Source of the DNA: Halostagnicola sp. A-GB9-2 | Lineage (GTDB): Archaea; Halobacteriota; Halobacteria; Halobacteriales; Natrialbaceae | Assembly (NCBI RefSeq): GCF_030068615.1 | Contig: NZ_JASJOC010000006.1 | Span: 1-64,000 of the forward strand | Reading direction: 5' to 3' | DNA: 64,000 nucleotides | Part shown: positions 24,989 through 33,638 of the stretch, in pieces | Layout: each line of letters opens with the position of its first letter | Numbering within the stretch: position 1 is the first letter of the stretch | The notes under the pieces: model-generated | What the model saw: the letters and a program-made list of their open reading frames with translations, nothing else | Database searches by the model: none | Told to the model about the DNA's origin: nothing | Position numbers and translations under genes: made by a program

Positions 24989-26863
24989 TCAGGCTCGCTT
25001 CTGGATCTCTTCGCGAAGTACCTCGCTGACGAGGTCGCCGTCCGCTTTTCCGCGGAGTGCACCCATGCACTCGCCCATGAGCCCGGAGAACGCCTGCATC
25101 CCCTCGGATTCGACCTGCTTCTCGTTACGTTCGACGACCTCGGTGATCGCCTCTCTAACTTCGTCTTCACCCGCCGAGCCGAGTCCAGCTTCTTCGGCGG
25201 CGTCCTCGGCCGACTGCTCGGGTTCTTTGGCCAACACCGTCAGCAGATCCGGGATCCCCTCGTTCGGAAGCTCACCCCCCTCGGCTAACTCGAAGACTTC
25301 CTCGAGGTGGCGCTGACTCAACTTCCCGACCGGAACGTCGTCGCGTCTGAGTTCGGTGAGTGTGGACTCGAGGGTGGTCGCGGCTAGCGTCGGATCGATG
25401 CCATCAGCAACTACATCTTCGAAGACGGGCATGTACTTGCCGTAGGCGACCTGATTCGCTAGCCCGGCTCCCAGTCCATACTCCTCCTGGTAGCGTTCGA
25501 CTTTTTCCGTCAGGAGTTCGGGTTCGGGGACGTCGCTCGGATCGGGTTCGACGGGCGGCACGTCCGTTTCGGGGTACATCCGCGCGGCACCGGGAAGCGG
25601 ACGGAGGTATCTGGTCGTTCCGTCGTCGTTCGCCCCGCGCGTTTCCTCCGGGACACCCTCGAGTGCAGTTTGCGCACGCGATGCGACGGCTTCGATCGCC
25701 GACTCCGCAACGTCAGTATCCGCGGCGACGATTGCGACGGCGTCCTGTTCACCGGCACCGACGGCGTCTCGCAACGCCGCAACTTCTTCTGGAGTCACGC
25801 CGTAGGCCGGAAGCTCGTCGGTGTGGAAGATACCACCCGCACCGTGGCGTTTGGCGTGATCCGAGAACTCGGTTCCGAGCCGTCGGTCGGGTGCGATCTC
25901 CCGGCCGACGATCCCGTCGAACCCGTAGAGGGGAACGGCAGTCACCGATCCGCCCGAGGATAGCGCGCCGCCGATTACGCCGCTGTCGGTGTTCGCAAAG
26001 ACGTCCGTTACGTCCTGAGAATCTCCCACAGAAGCGTCTCGATCGTCCAGTTCGGTCACGATCTCGACGAGTTTCGCCTGCCGCCTCACCTCGTTGCGAA
26101 CGATGTCGTCGATGTCGTCGAGGCTCTGGACGCCCTTGATCTCGACGCGTGCTCCCTCCTCGATGGAGACGTTGACGTCCTGGCGAATCGTTCCGAGTCC
26201 GCGCTTGACTTTGCCGGTCGAGCGAAGTAACATACCGATTCGCTCTGCGGCCTCGAGGGCCTGTTCCGGCGACCGAATATCTGGGCTGGTTCCGATTTCG
26301 ACGAGCGGAATGCCGAGCCGGTCGAGACTGTAGGTCACGCCGTCGTCGGTTTCCTCGACGCGCTGGGCGCTCTCTTCCTCGAGGAGGAGGTCCTCGATGC
26401 CGACCGCTCCCTCGCTCGTCTCGATCGAACCGCCCGTCGCGATAAGCGTCGAGCGCTGGAAGCCCGACGTGTTCGAGCCGTCGACGACGATCTTTCGCAT
26501 GACGTTCGCTTGATCGACCGGGTGCATATCCATCAGCTGTGCGACTTCGAGCGTGGTCTCGAGAGCTTCCTCGTCCAGCCGGTGAGGCGGCTCGTCGTCT
26601 TCCTCGACCAGACACGTCGAGTCGTAGGCAAGATAAGTGAACTCTCGGTCGACCTTGCTCTCCTCGACGGCGGCGTCGTCGAGTTCGCCGAGCTCACTCC
26701 GCGTCGGGTGGAGATAGCGGGTAAACTGACGCGTCGCTTCCTCGGGTTCGCGCAACTCCGTCGGACACTGACAGAACAGCTTCGTCGCCGTATCGAGTTG
26801 CTGGTGGATTTCCAGCCCGGCGACGAGTCCGAGTGCCTCGTAATCGTACTCGTCCTCGGTCAT
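24989..26863 (-). CDS. gatE: Glutamyl-tRNA(Gln) amidotransferase subunit E
   Basis: A 624-residue protein, the usual GatE length. The cradle domain opens with GLVAGLEIHQQLDT near residue 11; ATGGSIETSEGAVGIEDLL and GIPLVEIGTSPDI mark the GatB/GatE catalytic core. A bacterial AspRS-like GAD insertion (residues about 290-390) separates GatE from GatB, and the C-terminal YqeY-like tail closes with KADGDLVSEVLREEI. With GatD it turns Glu-tRNA(Gln) into Gln-tRNA(Gln), the archaeal route. GatD is not in this window. Confidence 0.95.
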   Translation of the reverse strand: MTEDEYDYEALGLVAGLEIHQQLDTATKLFCQCPTELREPEEATRQFTRYLHPTRSELGELDDAAVEESKVDREFTYLAYDSTCLVEEDDEPPHRLDEEALETTLEVAQLMDMHPVDQANVMRKIVVDGSNTSGFQRSTLIATGGSIETSEGAVGIEDLLLEEESAQRVEETDDGVTYSLDRLGIPLVEIGTSPDIRSPEQALEAAERIGMLLRSTGKVKRGLGTIRQDVNVSIEEGARVEIKGVQSLDDIDDIVRNEVRRQAKLVEIVTELDDRDASVGDSQDVTDVFANTDSGVIGGALSSGGSVTAVPLYGFDGIVGREIAPDRRLGTEFSDHAKRHGAGGIFHTDELPAYGVTPEEVAALRDAVGAGEQDAVAIVAADTDVAESAIEAVASRAQTALEGVPEETRGANDDGTTRYLRPLPGAARMYPETDVPPVEPDPSDVPEPELLTEKVERYQEEYGLGAGLANQVAYGKYMPVFEDVVADGIDPTLAATTLESTLTELRRDDVPVGKLSQRHLEEVFELAEGGELPNEGIPDLLTVLAKEPEQSAEDAAEEAGLGSAGEDEVREAITEVVERNEKQVESEGMQAFSGLMGECMGALRGKADGDLVSEVLREEIQKRA

Positions 26864-26982
26864 TGTCGATGACTCGGAGGCCGAAGGGTAAAAAACCGTT
26901 CAGTTCGTCCGGATCAGTTCGTACCCGCTTCTTGACGAGCCCGACCCGAGATTCAATCTACACCGTCCCGGTAGAGTAGCCG

Positions 26983-28464
26983 TTACCGTCCCGGCGGATT
27001 CGACGACTCCGGTGAGTTCGTCTCTGTCGGGTTGGTCGTCGATTTCGCCGGTTCGGATGACTCTCTCCCATTCGGCCCGGCGAAATCGACATCCTCGGTG
27101 GTCGCCCGCGAAACTGCCTCGAGAACCCGTTCGACGCTTGCCTCGAGCGCGCTCACACGACACGTTTCGTACAGTTCTTTGGCTTCTTCACCTGCGAAGT
27201 GTCGGTCCTCGAACGACCGCGTTTCGATCACGACGAGCGGTTCAGCCGCATCGACCGCCTCGAGAACGAGCTGATTGCCCGAGCTGATTTGCACGTCGGC
27301 TAATACCACCGCGTCGCTCTCCGAGATTGCTTGCTCCAACTCTCCGAGATGGCTCTCGGAGAGCGAATCGAAGGGCGGCGCTTCGATCCGTTCGATCTCG
27401 AGTCGACGGGCTGTTTCCGCGGCGATATCGCCACTCGGAACCGGGCCGAGGGAGGTTTCGACGTCCGCATTCCTCAATCGCGCCACCACGCCGACGGCTG
27501 CGGATCCGGAGCCAAGTATGTGAACCCGATCGGGAACTGTAGGGGTGTGCGTTTCCGTTTTCCGGCCTCCATCCGTAGGGGTGTGCGTTTCCGTTTTCCG
27601 GCCTCCATCGAAATCAGCGCTTTCGGCGGCCGGAAGCGCCGTGACCGTACTCGTTCCGGTGACCGGGTTCTCGGTCACGGCCGCGTTCGAATTGAACACG
27701 TCTGAGAGCGTCTCCGCAGATAACACCGCCTCCGGCGCTCCCGTCCGCCGAACGCCGCCGTCGGCGAGCATCACCACCCTGTCGCAGTACCGCGCCGCGA
27801 GATCGAGGTCGTGAATCGCCGCACAGACGGCTCGCCCGCTGTCGACCAGCTCGCGGACTAACTCGAGGGTTTCGACCTGGTGGTTGATGTCGAGACTCCC
27901 CGTCGGTTCGTCGAGCAGGAGGGCGGGCGTCTCCTGTGCGACGGCTCGAGCAAGCACGACCCGCTGGCGTTGGCCCCCGCTCACTTCGTCAATCGGGCGA
28001 TCCGCGAGGGCTTCGGTACGGGTCCGCTCTAGGGCTCGGTCGACCGCGTCCCGATCCTCGCGCGTCGGCGGAGAGAACCGAGATCGATGCGGGTGACGCC
28101 CCATCTCGACAACGTCCCGGACGGGAAACGAAAACGAGAGGCTCGTATCCTGCGGGACGACCGAGACGAGCCGGCTCGAGGCCTGTGAGGACACGTCGTG
28201 GATATCGACGCCGTCGATCGTAACCCGACCCGCGTCGGGCTCGAGTGCGCCGCTGATGGCGCGGAGTAGCGTCGTCTTTCCGGCCCCGTTCGGACCGACG
28301 AATCCGACGAACTCGCCCGGTTCGACGGTGAGTGAGATGTCCTCGAGGATAGCGACATCGTCGAACGAGAGCTTGAGGTTTCGGACGGAAACCGTGCCAA
28401 CCGTTTCGCTCGAATCGCGAGCGTCCAAACCCTCGTCATCGGCCGTTCCGTATCGGTTAGTCAT
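26983..28464 (-). CDS. btuD: Cobalamin ABC transporter ATPase BtuD with C-terminal extra domain
   Basis: A 493-residue fusion. Residues about 25-255 are an ABC ATPase of the FecE/BtuD type: Walker A GPNGAGKTTLLRA, signature VSGGQRQRVVLARA, Walker B ALLLDEPT and a switch histidine in AAIHDLD. A linker with a duplicated 12-residue unit follows, then a second alpha/beta domain (about 320-460: HILGSGSAAVGVVARLRN, AVVLADVQIS, PLVVIETRS) that is not part of the ATPase. I do not recognise the extra domain for certain; it looks nucleotide- or corrinoid-fold-like. Its ATG overlaps the btuC stop (ATGA), so the two are coupled. Confidence 0.88.
   Translation of the reverse strand: MTNRYGTADDEGLDARDSSETVGTVSVRNLKLSFDDVAILEDISLTVEPGEFVGFVGPNGAGKTTLLRAISGALEPDAGRVTIDGVDIHDVSSQASSRLVSVVPQDTSLSFSFPVRDVVEMGRHPHRSRFSPPTREDRDAVDRALERTRTEALADRPIDEVSGGQRQRVVLARAVAQETPALLLDEPTGSLDINHQVETLELVRELVDSGRAVCAAIHDLDLAARYCDRVVMLADGGVRRTGAPEAVLSAETLSDVFNSNAAVTENPVTGTSTVTALPAAESADFDGGRKTETHTPTDGGRKTETHTPTVPDRVHILGSGSAAVGVVARLRNADVETSLGPVPSGDIAAETARRLEIERIEAPPFDSLSESHLGELEQAISESDAVVLADVQISSGNQLVLEAVDAAEPLVVIETRSFEDRHFAGEEAKELYETCRVSALEASVERVLEAVSRATTEDVDFAGPNGRESSEPAKSTTNPTETNSPESSNPPGR
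27539..27610 (-). repeat. 36-base exact tandem duplication inside btuD
   Basis: A 36-base unit is repeated back to back in the linker of the ATPase, encoding GGRKTETHTPTD and then GGRKTETHTPTV on the minus strand. The two copies differ by at most a couple of bases at the edges, so the duplication is recent and in frame. Confidence 0.85.
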
Positions 28465-29591
28465 ACCGAGTGCACCTCCCGACGAGTGAGCAAGAACAGG
28501 AAAAACGGCGCTCCGAGCGCGGCGGTGACGATACCTACCGGGACTACGGGCATTCCGAACTCGATTCCCAAGGGTAACGACACAGAATCGAGCCGAGCTA
28601 TCGTATCCGTCGCGACGAGAAACGATGCGCCCGCGAGCGCGCTCGTTGGGAGCAGGATTCGGTGATCGGGACCGACGATCAACCGCATGATGTGCGGGAC
28701 GACGAGGCCGACGAAGCCGATGACGCCGGCGACGGCGACTCCCGCGGCGGTGATGATACTCGCGAGCGCGAGCAAGAAGAGTTTGGTCCGTTCGACGTTG
28801 ACGCCCAGGTGATGGGCGTCTTCCTCACCCAGCAAGAGAACGTTCATCTCTCGAGTGAACCCGCCGAGGATGAGAACCCCGACGACCGAGATCGGCAGGG
28901 CGAACGCGACGTCTCCCCAGGAACTGTTGTGGAGATGTCCCATCATCCAGATGACGGCTTCCCGGAGGTCGTCGCCGCTGTAGACGAGCATGTATGAGAT
29001 GGCGGCACCGAGAAACGCCTGAACCGCCACACCGGCTAGGAGCAACGTCGCGACGGGCGTCCGTCCGCCCTCGGTCGCGATCGCGTAGACCAGAAAGGCC
29101 GTTCCGAGCGCCCCGACGAACGCCGCGAGGTGGAGACCGCCGAAGGGAATCAGTGCGGGAAACGCGATCGCGGCAACCGCGCCCGCGGCCGCGCCCGAGG
29201 AAACGCCGATTATCGACGGGTCGGCCAGCGGATTGCGAAAGAACCCTTGCATCACGGTTCCGGCGGCCGCCAACGAAAATCCGACCGTCGCAGCGAGTGC
29301 GATTCGGGGAAGCCGAAGCGTCTCGACGATGACCTGATTCGTCGCGGAGACATCGAACGAGAATACCCCGGCGTACTCGAGGCCCGGAACCGGAACCGAC
29401 CAGCCGACCACGGGAAGAGAGCCGCTCTCTATCGCGATCCCGGTCGGGATAACGATCGCGTTGAGGATCGCCATTCCGACAGTTGTGGGTTCGATCCAGA
29501 CCGATCCGAGCCCGGCGCTGACGACCACGACGGCGACGAGAAGGCAGGTCAAGCCTGCCGACCAGGTGACGGTTCGGACCGATCGCTTCAT
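28461..29591 (-). CDS. btuC: Cobalamin/siderophore ABC permease BtuC (FecCD family)
   Basis: A 376-residue permease with about ten membrane segments. The FecCD signatures are TLRLPRIALAATVGFSLAAAG near residue 93 and FVGLVVPHIMRLIVGPDHR near residue 298, and the interaction loop for the ATPase lies near EEDAHHLGVNVER. It forms the channel for BtuD; the binding protein is encoded divergently 60 bases away. Haloarchaea take up cobalamin by such a system. Heme or siderophore import remains possible from sequence alone. Confidence 0.9.
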   Translation of the reverse strand: MKRSVRTVTWSAGLTCLLVAVVVVSAGLGSVWIEPTTVGMAILNAIVIPTGIAIESGSLPVVGWSVPVPGLEYAGVFSFDVSATNQVIVETLRLPRIALAATVGFSLAAAGTVMQGFFRNPLADPSIIGVSSGAAAGAVAAIAFPALIPFGGLHLAAFVGALGTAFLVYAIATEGGRTPVATLLLAGVAVQAFLGAAISYMLVYSGDDLREAVIWMMGHLHNSSWGDVAFALPISVVGVLILGGFTREMNVLLLGEEDAHHLGVNVERTKLFLLALASIITAAGVAVAGVIGFVGLVVPHIMRLIVGPDHRILLPTSALAGASFLVATDTIARLDSVSLPLGIEFGMPVVPVGIVTAALGAPFFLFLLTRREVHSV

Positions 29592-29652
29592 CGAACAAAA
29601 CCACGCTTGGAGTAGTCAAATATTTGTTGAAGTATCGTGGATACACACCCAG

Positions 29653-30825
29653 ATGAAACAGCAATTGGCAGTGTTTTTGACCGTTTTACTCGTCGTCTCA
29701 GCGCTTGCTCCGCTGGCCTCGGCGAGTCCAGTCGCACAAGCCGACGCGGGCGATCGAACGGGCACGGCTGGTGCGGTAGGTTCGACGGCGACAACCGCCG
29801 CAGATGCACAGTGTGAGTACCCCGTCGAACACACTGACGCGACGGGCGAAACGATCTCCCTTGAGGATGCACCCGATTCAGTCGTTGCACTCCAGCCCAG
29901 CGACGCGCAGACGATGTTCGAGATCGGTGCCGAGGACCGACTCGACGGAATGCCCGACACGCCGGCAACCGAAGATCTCGATATGGGCGATAGAGAAGCC
30001 GTAATGGACGAGGATTACACGGTGCTCGACGAACAAATCGTCGCGCTCGATCCTGATATCGTGCTTGCGGCCAACGCGACGTTCGACGACGACATCGAAC
30101 AGCTTCGCGAAGCCGGACTTAATGTCTACGTCTTCGATGAAGGAAATTCGATAGACGACGTAAAGGACAATACACTCACCACGGGCGAACTCGTCGGTGA
30201 GTGCGACGGAGCGGAAACCTCGGTCGAGTGGATGGACGAACGGATCGACCTGCTCGAGAACGCGACGGCCGAGGACGCCGACGATCGACCGCTCGCGTTC
30301 TACGACATGCGCGCCGGCCAAACGGCCGGAACCGAGTCGTTCCAGGACGAGGTACTGACGACTGCCGGCGTCGAAAACCTCGCCGAACGGGTCGGCCTCG
30401 AGGGTTGGGGCGAAGTCGACTCCGAACAGATCGTCGACGAGGACCCAGAATGGATCATCCATCCTGACGACGGAATGGACGAGTACGAGTTCAGCGCCGG
30501 CGTTGACGAAACGACAGCCTATGAGGAAGACAACATCTTGCCCGTTGACGATAACGCGATGAGTCAGCCCGCCCCGCAGGTCGTCTTCGCTATCGATGAA
30601 ATCGTCGAAGGCGTCTATCCAGACGCCTACGCAGCAATCGAAGCCGATCTCGAGGAACTCGATTCGGAGTACCGGGACGACGGAGCAAACGACGGCGAGG
30701 GTGACGATGAAGGGGAGACCACAGACGACGAAAGTGGCGACGATACCATTCCCGGATTCGGCGTCCCAGCCGCTGCGGCGGCACTGATCGCGGCGAGCCT
30801 GTTTGCGCTTCGACGTCGCTCGTAG
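29653..30825 (+). CDS. btuF: Cobalamin-binding protein BtuF with PGF-CTERM anchor
   Basis: About 390 residues. A Sec signal (MKQQLAVFLTVLLVVSALA) starts the protein, then a periplasmic-binding fold of the BtuF type (PDSVVALQPSDAQTMFEIGA, LDPDIVLAAN). An acidic Glu/Asp-rich linker follows. The end TIPGFGVPAAAAALIAASLF plus ALRRRS is the PGF-CTERM signal processed by archaeosortase A, so it should be lipid-anchored at the surface. It captures the vitamin for BtuC/BtuD encoded divergently. The frame is open far upstream across the btuC start; the signal peptide fixes the ATG at 29653. Confidence 0.93.
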   Translation: MKQQLAVFLTVLLVVSALAPLASASPVAQADAGDRTGTAGAVGSTATTAADAQCEYPVEHTDATGETISLEDAPDSVVALQPSDAQTMFEIGAEDRLDGMPDTPATEDLDMGDREAVMDEDYTVLDEQIVALDPDIVLAANATFDDDIEQLREAGLNVYVFDEGNSIDDVKDNTLTTGELVGECDGAETSVEWMDERIDLLENATAEDADDRPLAFYDMRAGQTAGTESFQDEVLTTAGVENLAERVGLEGWGEVDSEQIVDEDPEWIIHPDDGMDEYEFSAGVDETTAYEEDNILPVDDNAMSQPAPQVVFAIDEIVEGVYPDAYAAIEADLEELDSEYRDDGANDGEGDDEGETTDDESGDDTIPGFGVPAAAAALIAASLFALRRRS

Positions 30826-30960
30826 ACAGTTCTCTCGTCAGTACGAAACGTTCGAATTCGTCCGCCTGTTCCGGCCTCGAACTAATTCGTTCGACTGTTT
30901 CGGCCTCGAGTCCCCATCGCTATGAAAAGGGTTTACTCGCGGGCCTTCGCATGGACGAGT

Positions 30961-31242
30961 ATGGTCGAAAACGTCATTTGGCCCGCCTATCTGGATGCGA
31001 CCTGTTCTCGGGCCGACGGACGACGCGTCCCCGAGGATCTCGCCGTCGACGAGCCCACAGTCGACGAAATCGCACAGGCCGTCCAGCAGATCGGTTACGA
31101 CGCGGTCGTCGAACGCGATAAGTCCTACTCGAGAGCCCCGTGGGACGAGCGCGGTCGCGTCGTCGTCCGCGGAGCGGAGGATTCGACGAAGAACGATCTG
31201 GTTCAGGCCGTGGCGGCCTACGTCGTCGCGATGCGAGAGTGA
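30961..31242 (+). CDS. srp19: Signal recognition particle 19 kDa protein
   Basis: A 93-residue SRP19. It opens [20 protein letters not shown] and carries [12 protein letters not shown], the SRP19 signature, and a basic [15 protein letters not shown] segment. It binds 7S RNA and helps SRP54 assemble on it. The 13-codon upstream extension of the open frame is outside the family start. It overlaps the next gene by one base (TGATG), a coupling with gar1 seen in other haloarchaea. Confidence 0.95.
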   Translation: MVENVIWPAYLDATCSRADGRRVPEDLAVDEPTVDEIAQAVQQIGYDAVVERDKSYSRAPWDERGRVVVRGAEDSTKNDLVQAVAAYVVAMRE

Positions 31243-31493
31243 TGCGTCGGGTTGGCCAGGTCGTCCGGATTTCACAGGGACTCGCGATCCTCAGAGCGGA
31301 CGACGATACGACGGGTGGATCGGCGGACGACATCGACCACGCGATCGGAACGACCGTCCTCGACGACAACCTCGAAGAGATCGGACGCGTCGTCGACGTG
31401 TTCGGTCCCGTAGACAAACCGTACCTCGCGGTGACGACCGACGACGACGTCCACAACCCGTCGTTGGTCAGTACGACATTGTACGCTCGGTAG
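31242..31493 (+). CDS. gar1: H/ACA ribonucleoprotein protein Gar1
   Basis: An 83-residue Gar1/Naf1-type beta-barrel protein. It begins [19 protein letters not shown], then has IGTTVLDDNLEEIGRVVDVFGPV, the conserved Gar1 core, and KPYLAVT. Archaeal Gar1 joins Cbf5, Nop10 and L7Ae in the complex that makes pseudouridine under guide RNAs. It starts within the srp19 stop. There are T-rich bases at 31501-31506 just after the stop, a probable terminator. Confidence 0.95.
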   Translation: MRRVGQVVRISQGLAILRADDDTTGGSADDIDHAIGTTVLDDNLEEIGRVVDVFGPVDKPYLAVTTDDDVHNPSLVSTTLYAR

Positions 31494-31543
31494 TCGCGTT
31501 CATTTTTGAGGTCGTCCCGTTTCGTTTTCGAGTCTCATCTTTG

Positions 31544-31631
31544 ATAGGGTCGGTTGGGTTGGAAGTCATTTCCGTCCATTCGCCACCCTCGTTCTGGCGA
31601 CAAACCGGGAAACAGGTATAACCGACCCTAT
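31544..31631 (+). ncRNA. Candidate structured RNA (88 nt) downstream of gar1
   Basis: ATAGGGTCGGTT (31544-31555) and AACCGACCCTAT (31620-31631) are a perfect 12-base inverted pair enclosing 64 bases. Inside is a second perfect hairpin, TCGCCA (31580-31585) with TGGCGA (31595-31600), and a weaker GGAA/TTCC stem (31561-31573). The region codes for no protein. A multi-stem RNA fits; the strand is not certain because no clear promoter is seen. A pair of protein-binding sites is the alternative. Confidence 0.4.
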
Positions 31632-31719
31632 GAGCGCCTAGATCCCCGTTACCGAGCTATTCAATTCTCCCTCCTCGAAGAAGAAAACACAGATACCATA
31701 GGGATCCAAAGACCCCTAC

Positions 31720-32841
31720 ATGAACGATCGGGCTCGGATTGTCCTCGCGGTCGGCGTGACGGTACTGCTGTTTCTCGGCGTCCAACTCGGCGCATTAGCC
31801 CTAGTCGAACCGTTCCACGATTCCGACCGACAGGCCGTCGAGGACCCTACGGATCCGACTAACAGCGCGATCTACTTTGCGGTCATCCTCATCGCTACCG
31901 GACTGATGCTCGCGGCATTTAAATACGATGCCGAGCGATTGATTCGAGGGTTGATCATCGGTGTGAGCGGCATGCTTTCCTGGTTCGTCTTCATGGAAAT
32001 CATCCCACCAGTTGTCACGGTTGGGTCGGTAAACGCGGTCGCACTGCTGGCCGCCGCTGGAGTCGCAGGTGCACTTTTGCTCTATCCGGAGTGGTACGTC
32101 ATCGACACCGCCGGGGTGTTGATGGGTGCCGGCGCCGCCGGACTGTTCGGCATCAGTTTCGGCTTGCTCCCGGCGATCCTGTTTCTCGTCGTGCTGGCGA
32201 TATACGACGCGATCAGCGTCTACAAAACCGAGCACATGCTCGATCTTGCCGACGGCGTAATGGACCTCAAGATCCCCGTCATCTTCATCGTCCCGACGAC
32301 GCTTCCCTACTCCTATCTCTCCGAAGGGAGTACCGACGGCGTCCTCGAGGATACGTCGAGTTCGGAGAGCAATGAGAACGCTTCGAACGCGAGGACAACT
32401 ACGACAGATGAAGACACGCAACTCGAACAAAACGGTGGCCGAGAGAGCGGCGGCGCAAACAGCGGTGCACTCCTCGAACAGCGCGAAAAAGACTCGGATA
32501 CGAGCACGGACGAGACGAACGAGGAGAGCGGTAGCGACCAGGAACGCGGTCGAGACGCCCTCTTTATCGGACTTGGCGACGCGGTGATCCCGACGATATT
32601 GGTTGCAAGCGCCGCGTTCTTCATAGAAGCGGGCACGATCGATGTTCCGGGAATCGCATTGAACGCACCGGCGCTCGGCGCGGTCATCGGAACCAACATC
32701 GGCCTCCTTATTCTGATGTATATGGTGATGAAGGGGAGAGCCCACGCCGGCTTACCGCTACTCAACGGCGGCGCAATCGCCGGCTACCTCGTCGGGGCTC
32801 TTGCAAGCGGGCTGTCGATTATGACCGCGCTCGGTCTCTAA
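31720..32841 (+). CDS. Presenilin-type intramembrane aspartyl protease (PSH)
   Basis: A 373-residue, nine-helix membrane protein. The two catalytic aspartates are in LVVLAIYDAISVY (YD motif) near residue 163 and DALFIGLGDAVIP (GLGD motif) near residue 290. The C-terminal GLPLLNGGAIAGY takes the place of the PAL motif. Archaeal presenilin homologues cut transmembrane helices. Between the two catalytic helices is an acidic, Ser/Thr/Glu-rich cytoplasmic insertion of about 75 residues, longer than the minimal loop. Nothing nearby points to a substrate. Confidence 0.88.
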   Translation: MNDRARIVLAVGVTVLLFLGVQLGALALVEPFHDSDRQAVEDPTDPTNSAIYFAVILIATGLMLAAFKYDAERLIRGLIIGVSGMLSWFVFMEIIPPVVTVGSVNAVALLAAAGVAGALLLYPEWYVIDTAGVLMGAGAAGLFGISFGLLPAILFLVVLAIYDAISVYKTEHMLDLADGVMDLKIPVIFIVPTTLPYSYLSEGSTDGVLEDTSSSESNENASNARTTTTDEDTQLEQNGGRESGGANSGALLEQREKDSDTSTDETNEESGSDQERGRDALFIGLGDAVIPTILVASAAFFIEAGTIDVPGIALNAPALGAVIGTNIGLLILMYMVMKGRAHAGLPLLNGGAIAGYLVGALASGLSIMTALGL

Positions 32842-32887
32842 GCACTCGGTCTCTAAGTTATGGCCGCGTTCAGCCTCTAAGAAGTCG

Positions 32888-33535
32888 TCACTCGTCCCCG
32901 TGCTCGACACCTTCGATCAAGCTGTCGATCCGCTCGTTTTCGTCGGGGATGTCCTGCGGATAGACGCCCGCGAAAACCAGGTGATCCTCTTTATTGTCGA
33001 GTTGGCAAAGATCGACGAAGACGCCGACGCTCCCTTCCGCATCGAGTTCTGCTTCGCCCTCGTAGGTCGTAATCGATATCGCCTGTGAAAGCGTCTCGAG
33101 TCGTCGTTGACCGACGTCTGTCTGGGTTTCCACGGAAAGCTCTCCGTACCGATCCTGCACGAGTTCAAGAAGTTCTCCCGGCCCCATCTCTCCGATAGGG
33201 TTGTGATTTTCTCCGGCGATCTCGACCTGTGGCGTCGCGATCGTTCCGAACACGCCGGCCTCGATTTCACCGAGGCCGAGCACCGATAGGTCGATCGTTC
33301 GACTGTACTCGTTCGCGTAGTTCGTCACTTCGACCGTCTCGCTCGCGACCGATTCTTCTTCGACCCACTCATCGGTTCCGTCGTGCTCGTAGCCAGTTTC
33401 CTCGAGCGCGTGGCCTGAGACCGCAGCGGGTATCGCCTCGTACGTGGTCAAATCCTCGAGAAAGCTTCCGATACACCCCGCAGTGAGTCCACTACCCCCG
33501 GCCCCGACGGTTGCGATGAATACTCGTCGGTTCAT
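32888..33535 (-). CDS. Haloarchaeal lipoprotein, DUF6517-like
   Basis: A 215-residue secreted lipoprotein. It begins MNRRVFIATVGAGGSG and then GLTAGC, a signal with a lipobox. The mature part alternates beta strands (TVEVTNYANEYSRTIDLSVL) with helices (GELLELVQDRYGEL). I match it to the DUF6517 group from memory; function unknown. Its stop lies 47 bases from the presenilin stop, and the two converge. Confidence 0.75.
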   Translation of the reverse strand: MNRRVFIATVGAGGSGLTAGCIGSFLEDLTTYEAIPAAVSGHALEETGYEHDGTDEWVEEESVASETVEVTNYANEYSRTIDLSVLGLGEIEAGVFGTIATPQVEIAGENHNPIGEMGPGELLELVQDRYGELSVETQTDVGQRRLETLSQAISITTYEGEAELDAEGSVGVFVDLCQLDNKEDHLVFAGVYPQDIPDENERIDSLIEGVEHGDE

Positions 33536-33638
33536 AGTACTCGGCCACTTTCGATAGCAGTAAAAGTATCGTGTGCCCTCCCGACTCCACCGTCGTGTAA
33601 TCCGATCCTACCGGTGGCGAAAGTGGGGCTCGACTGGG

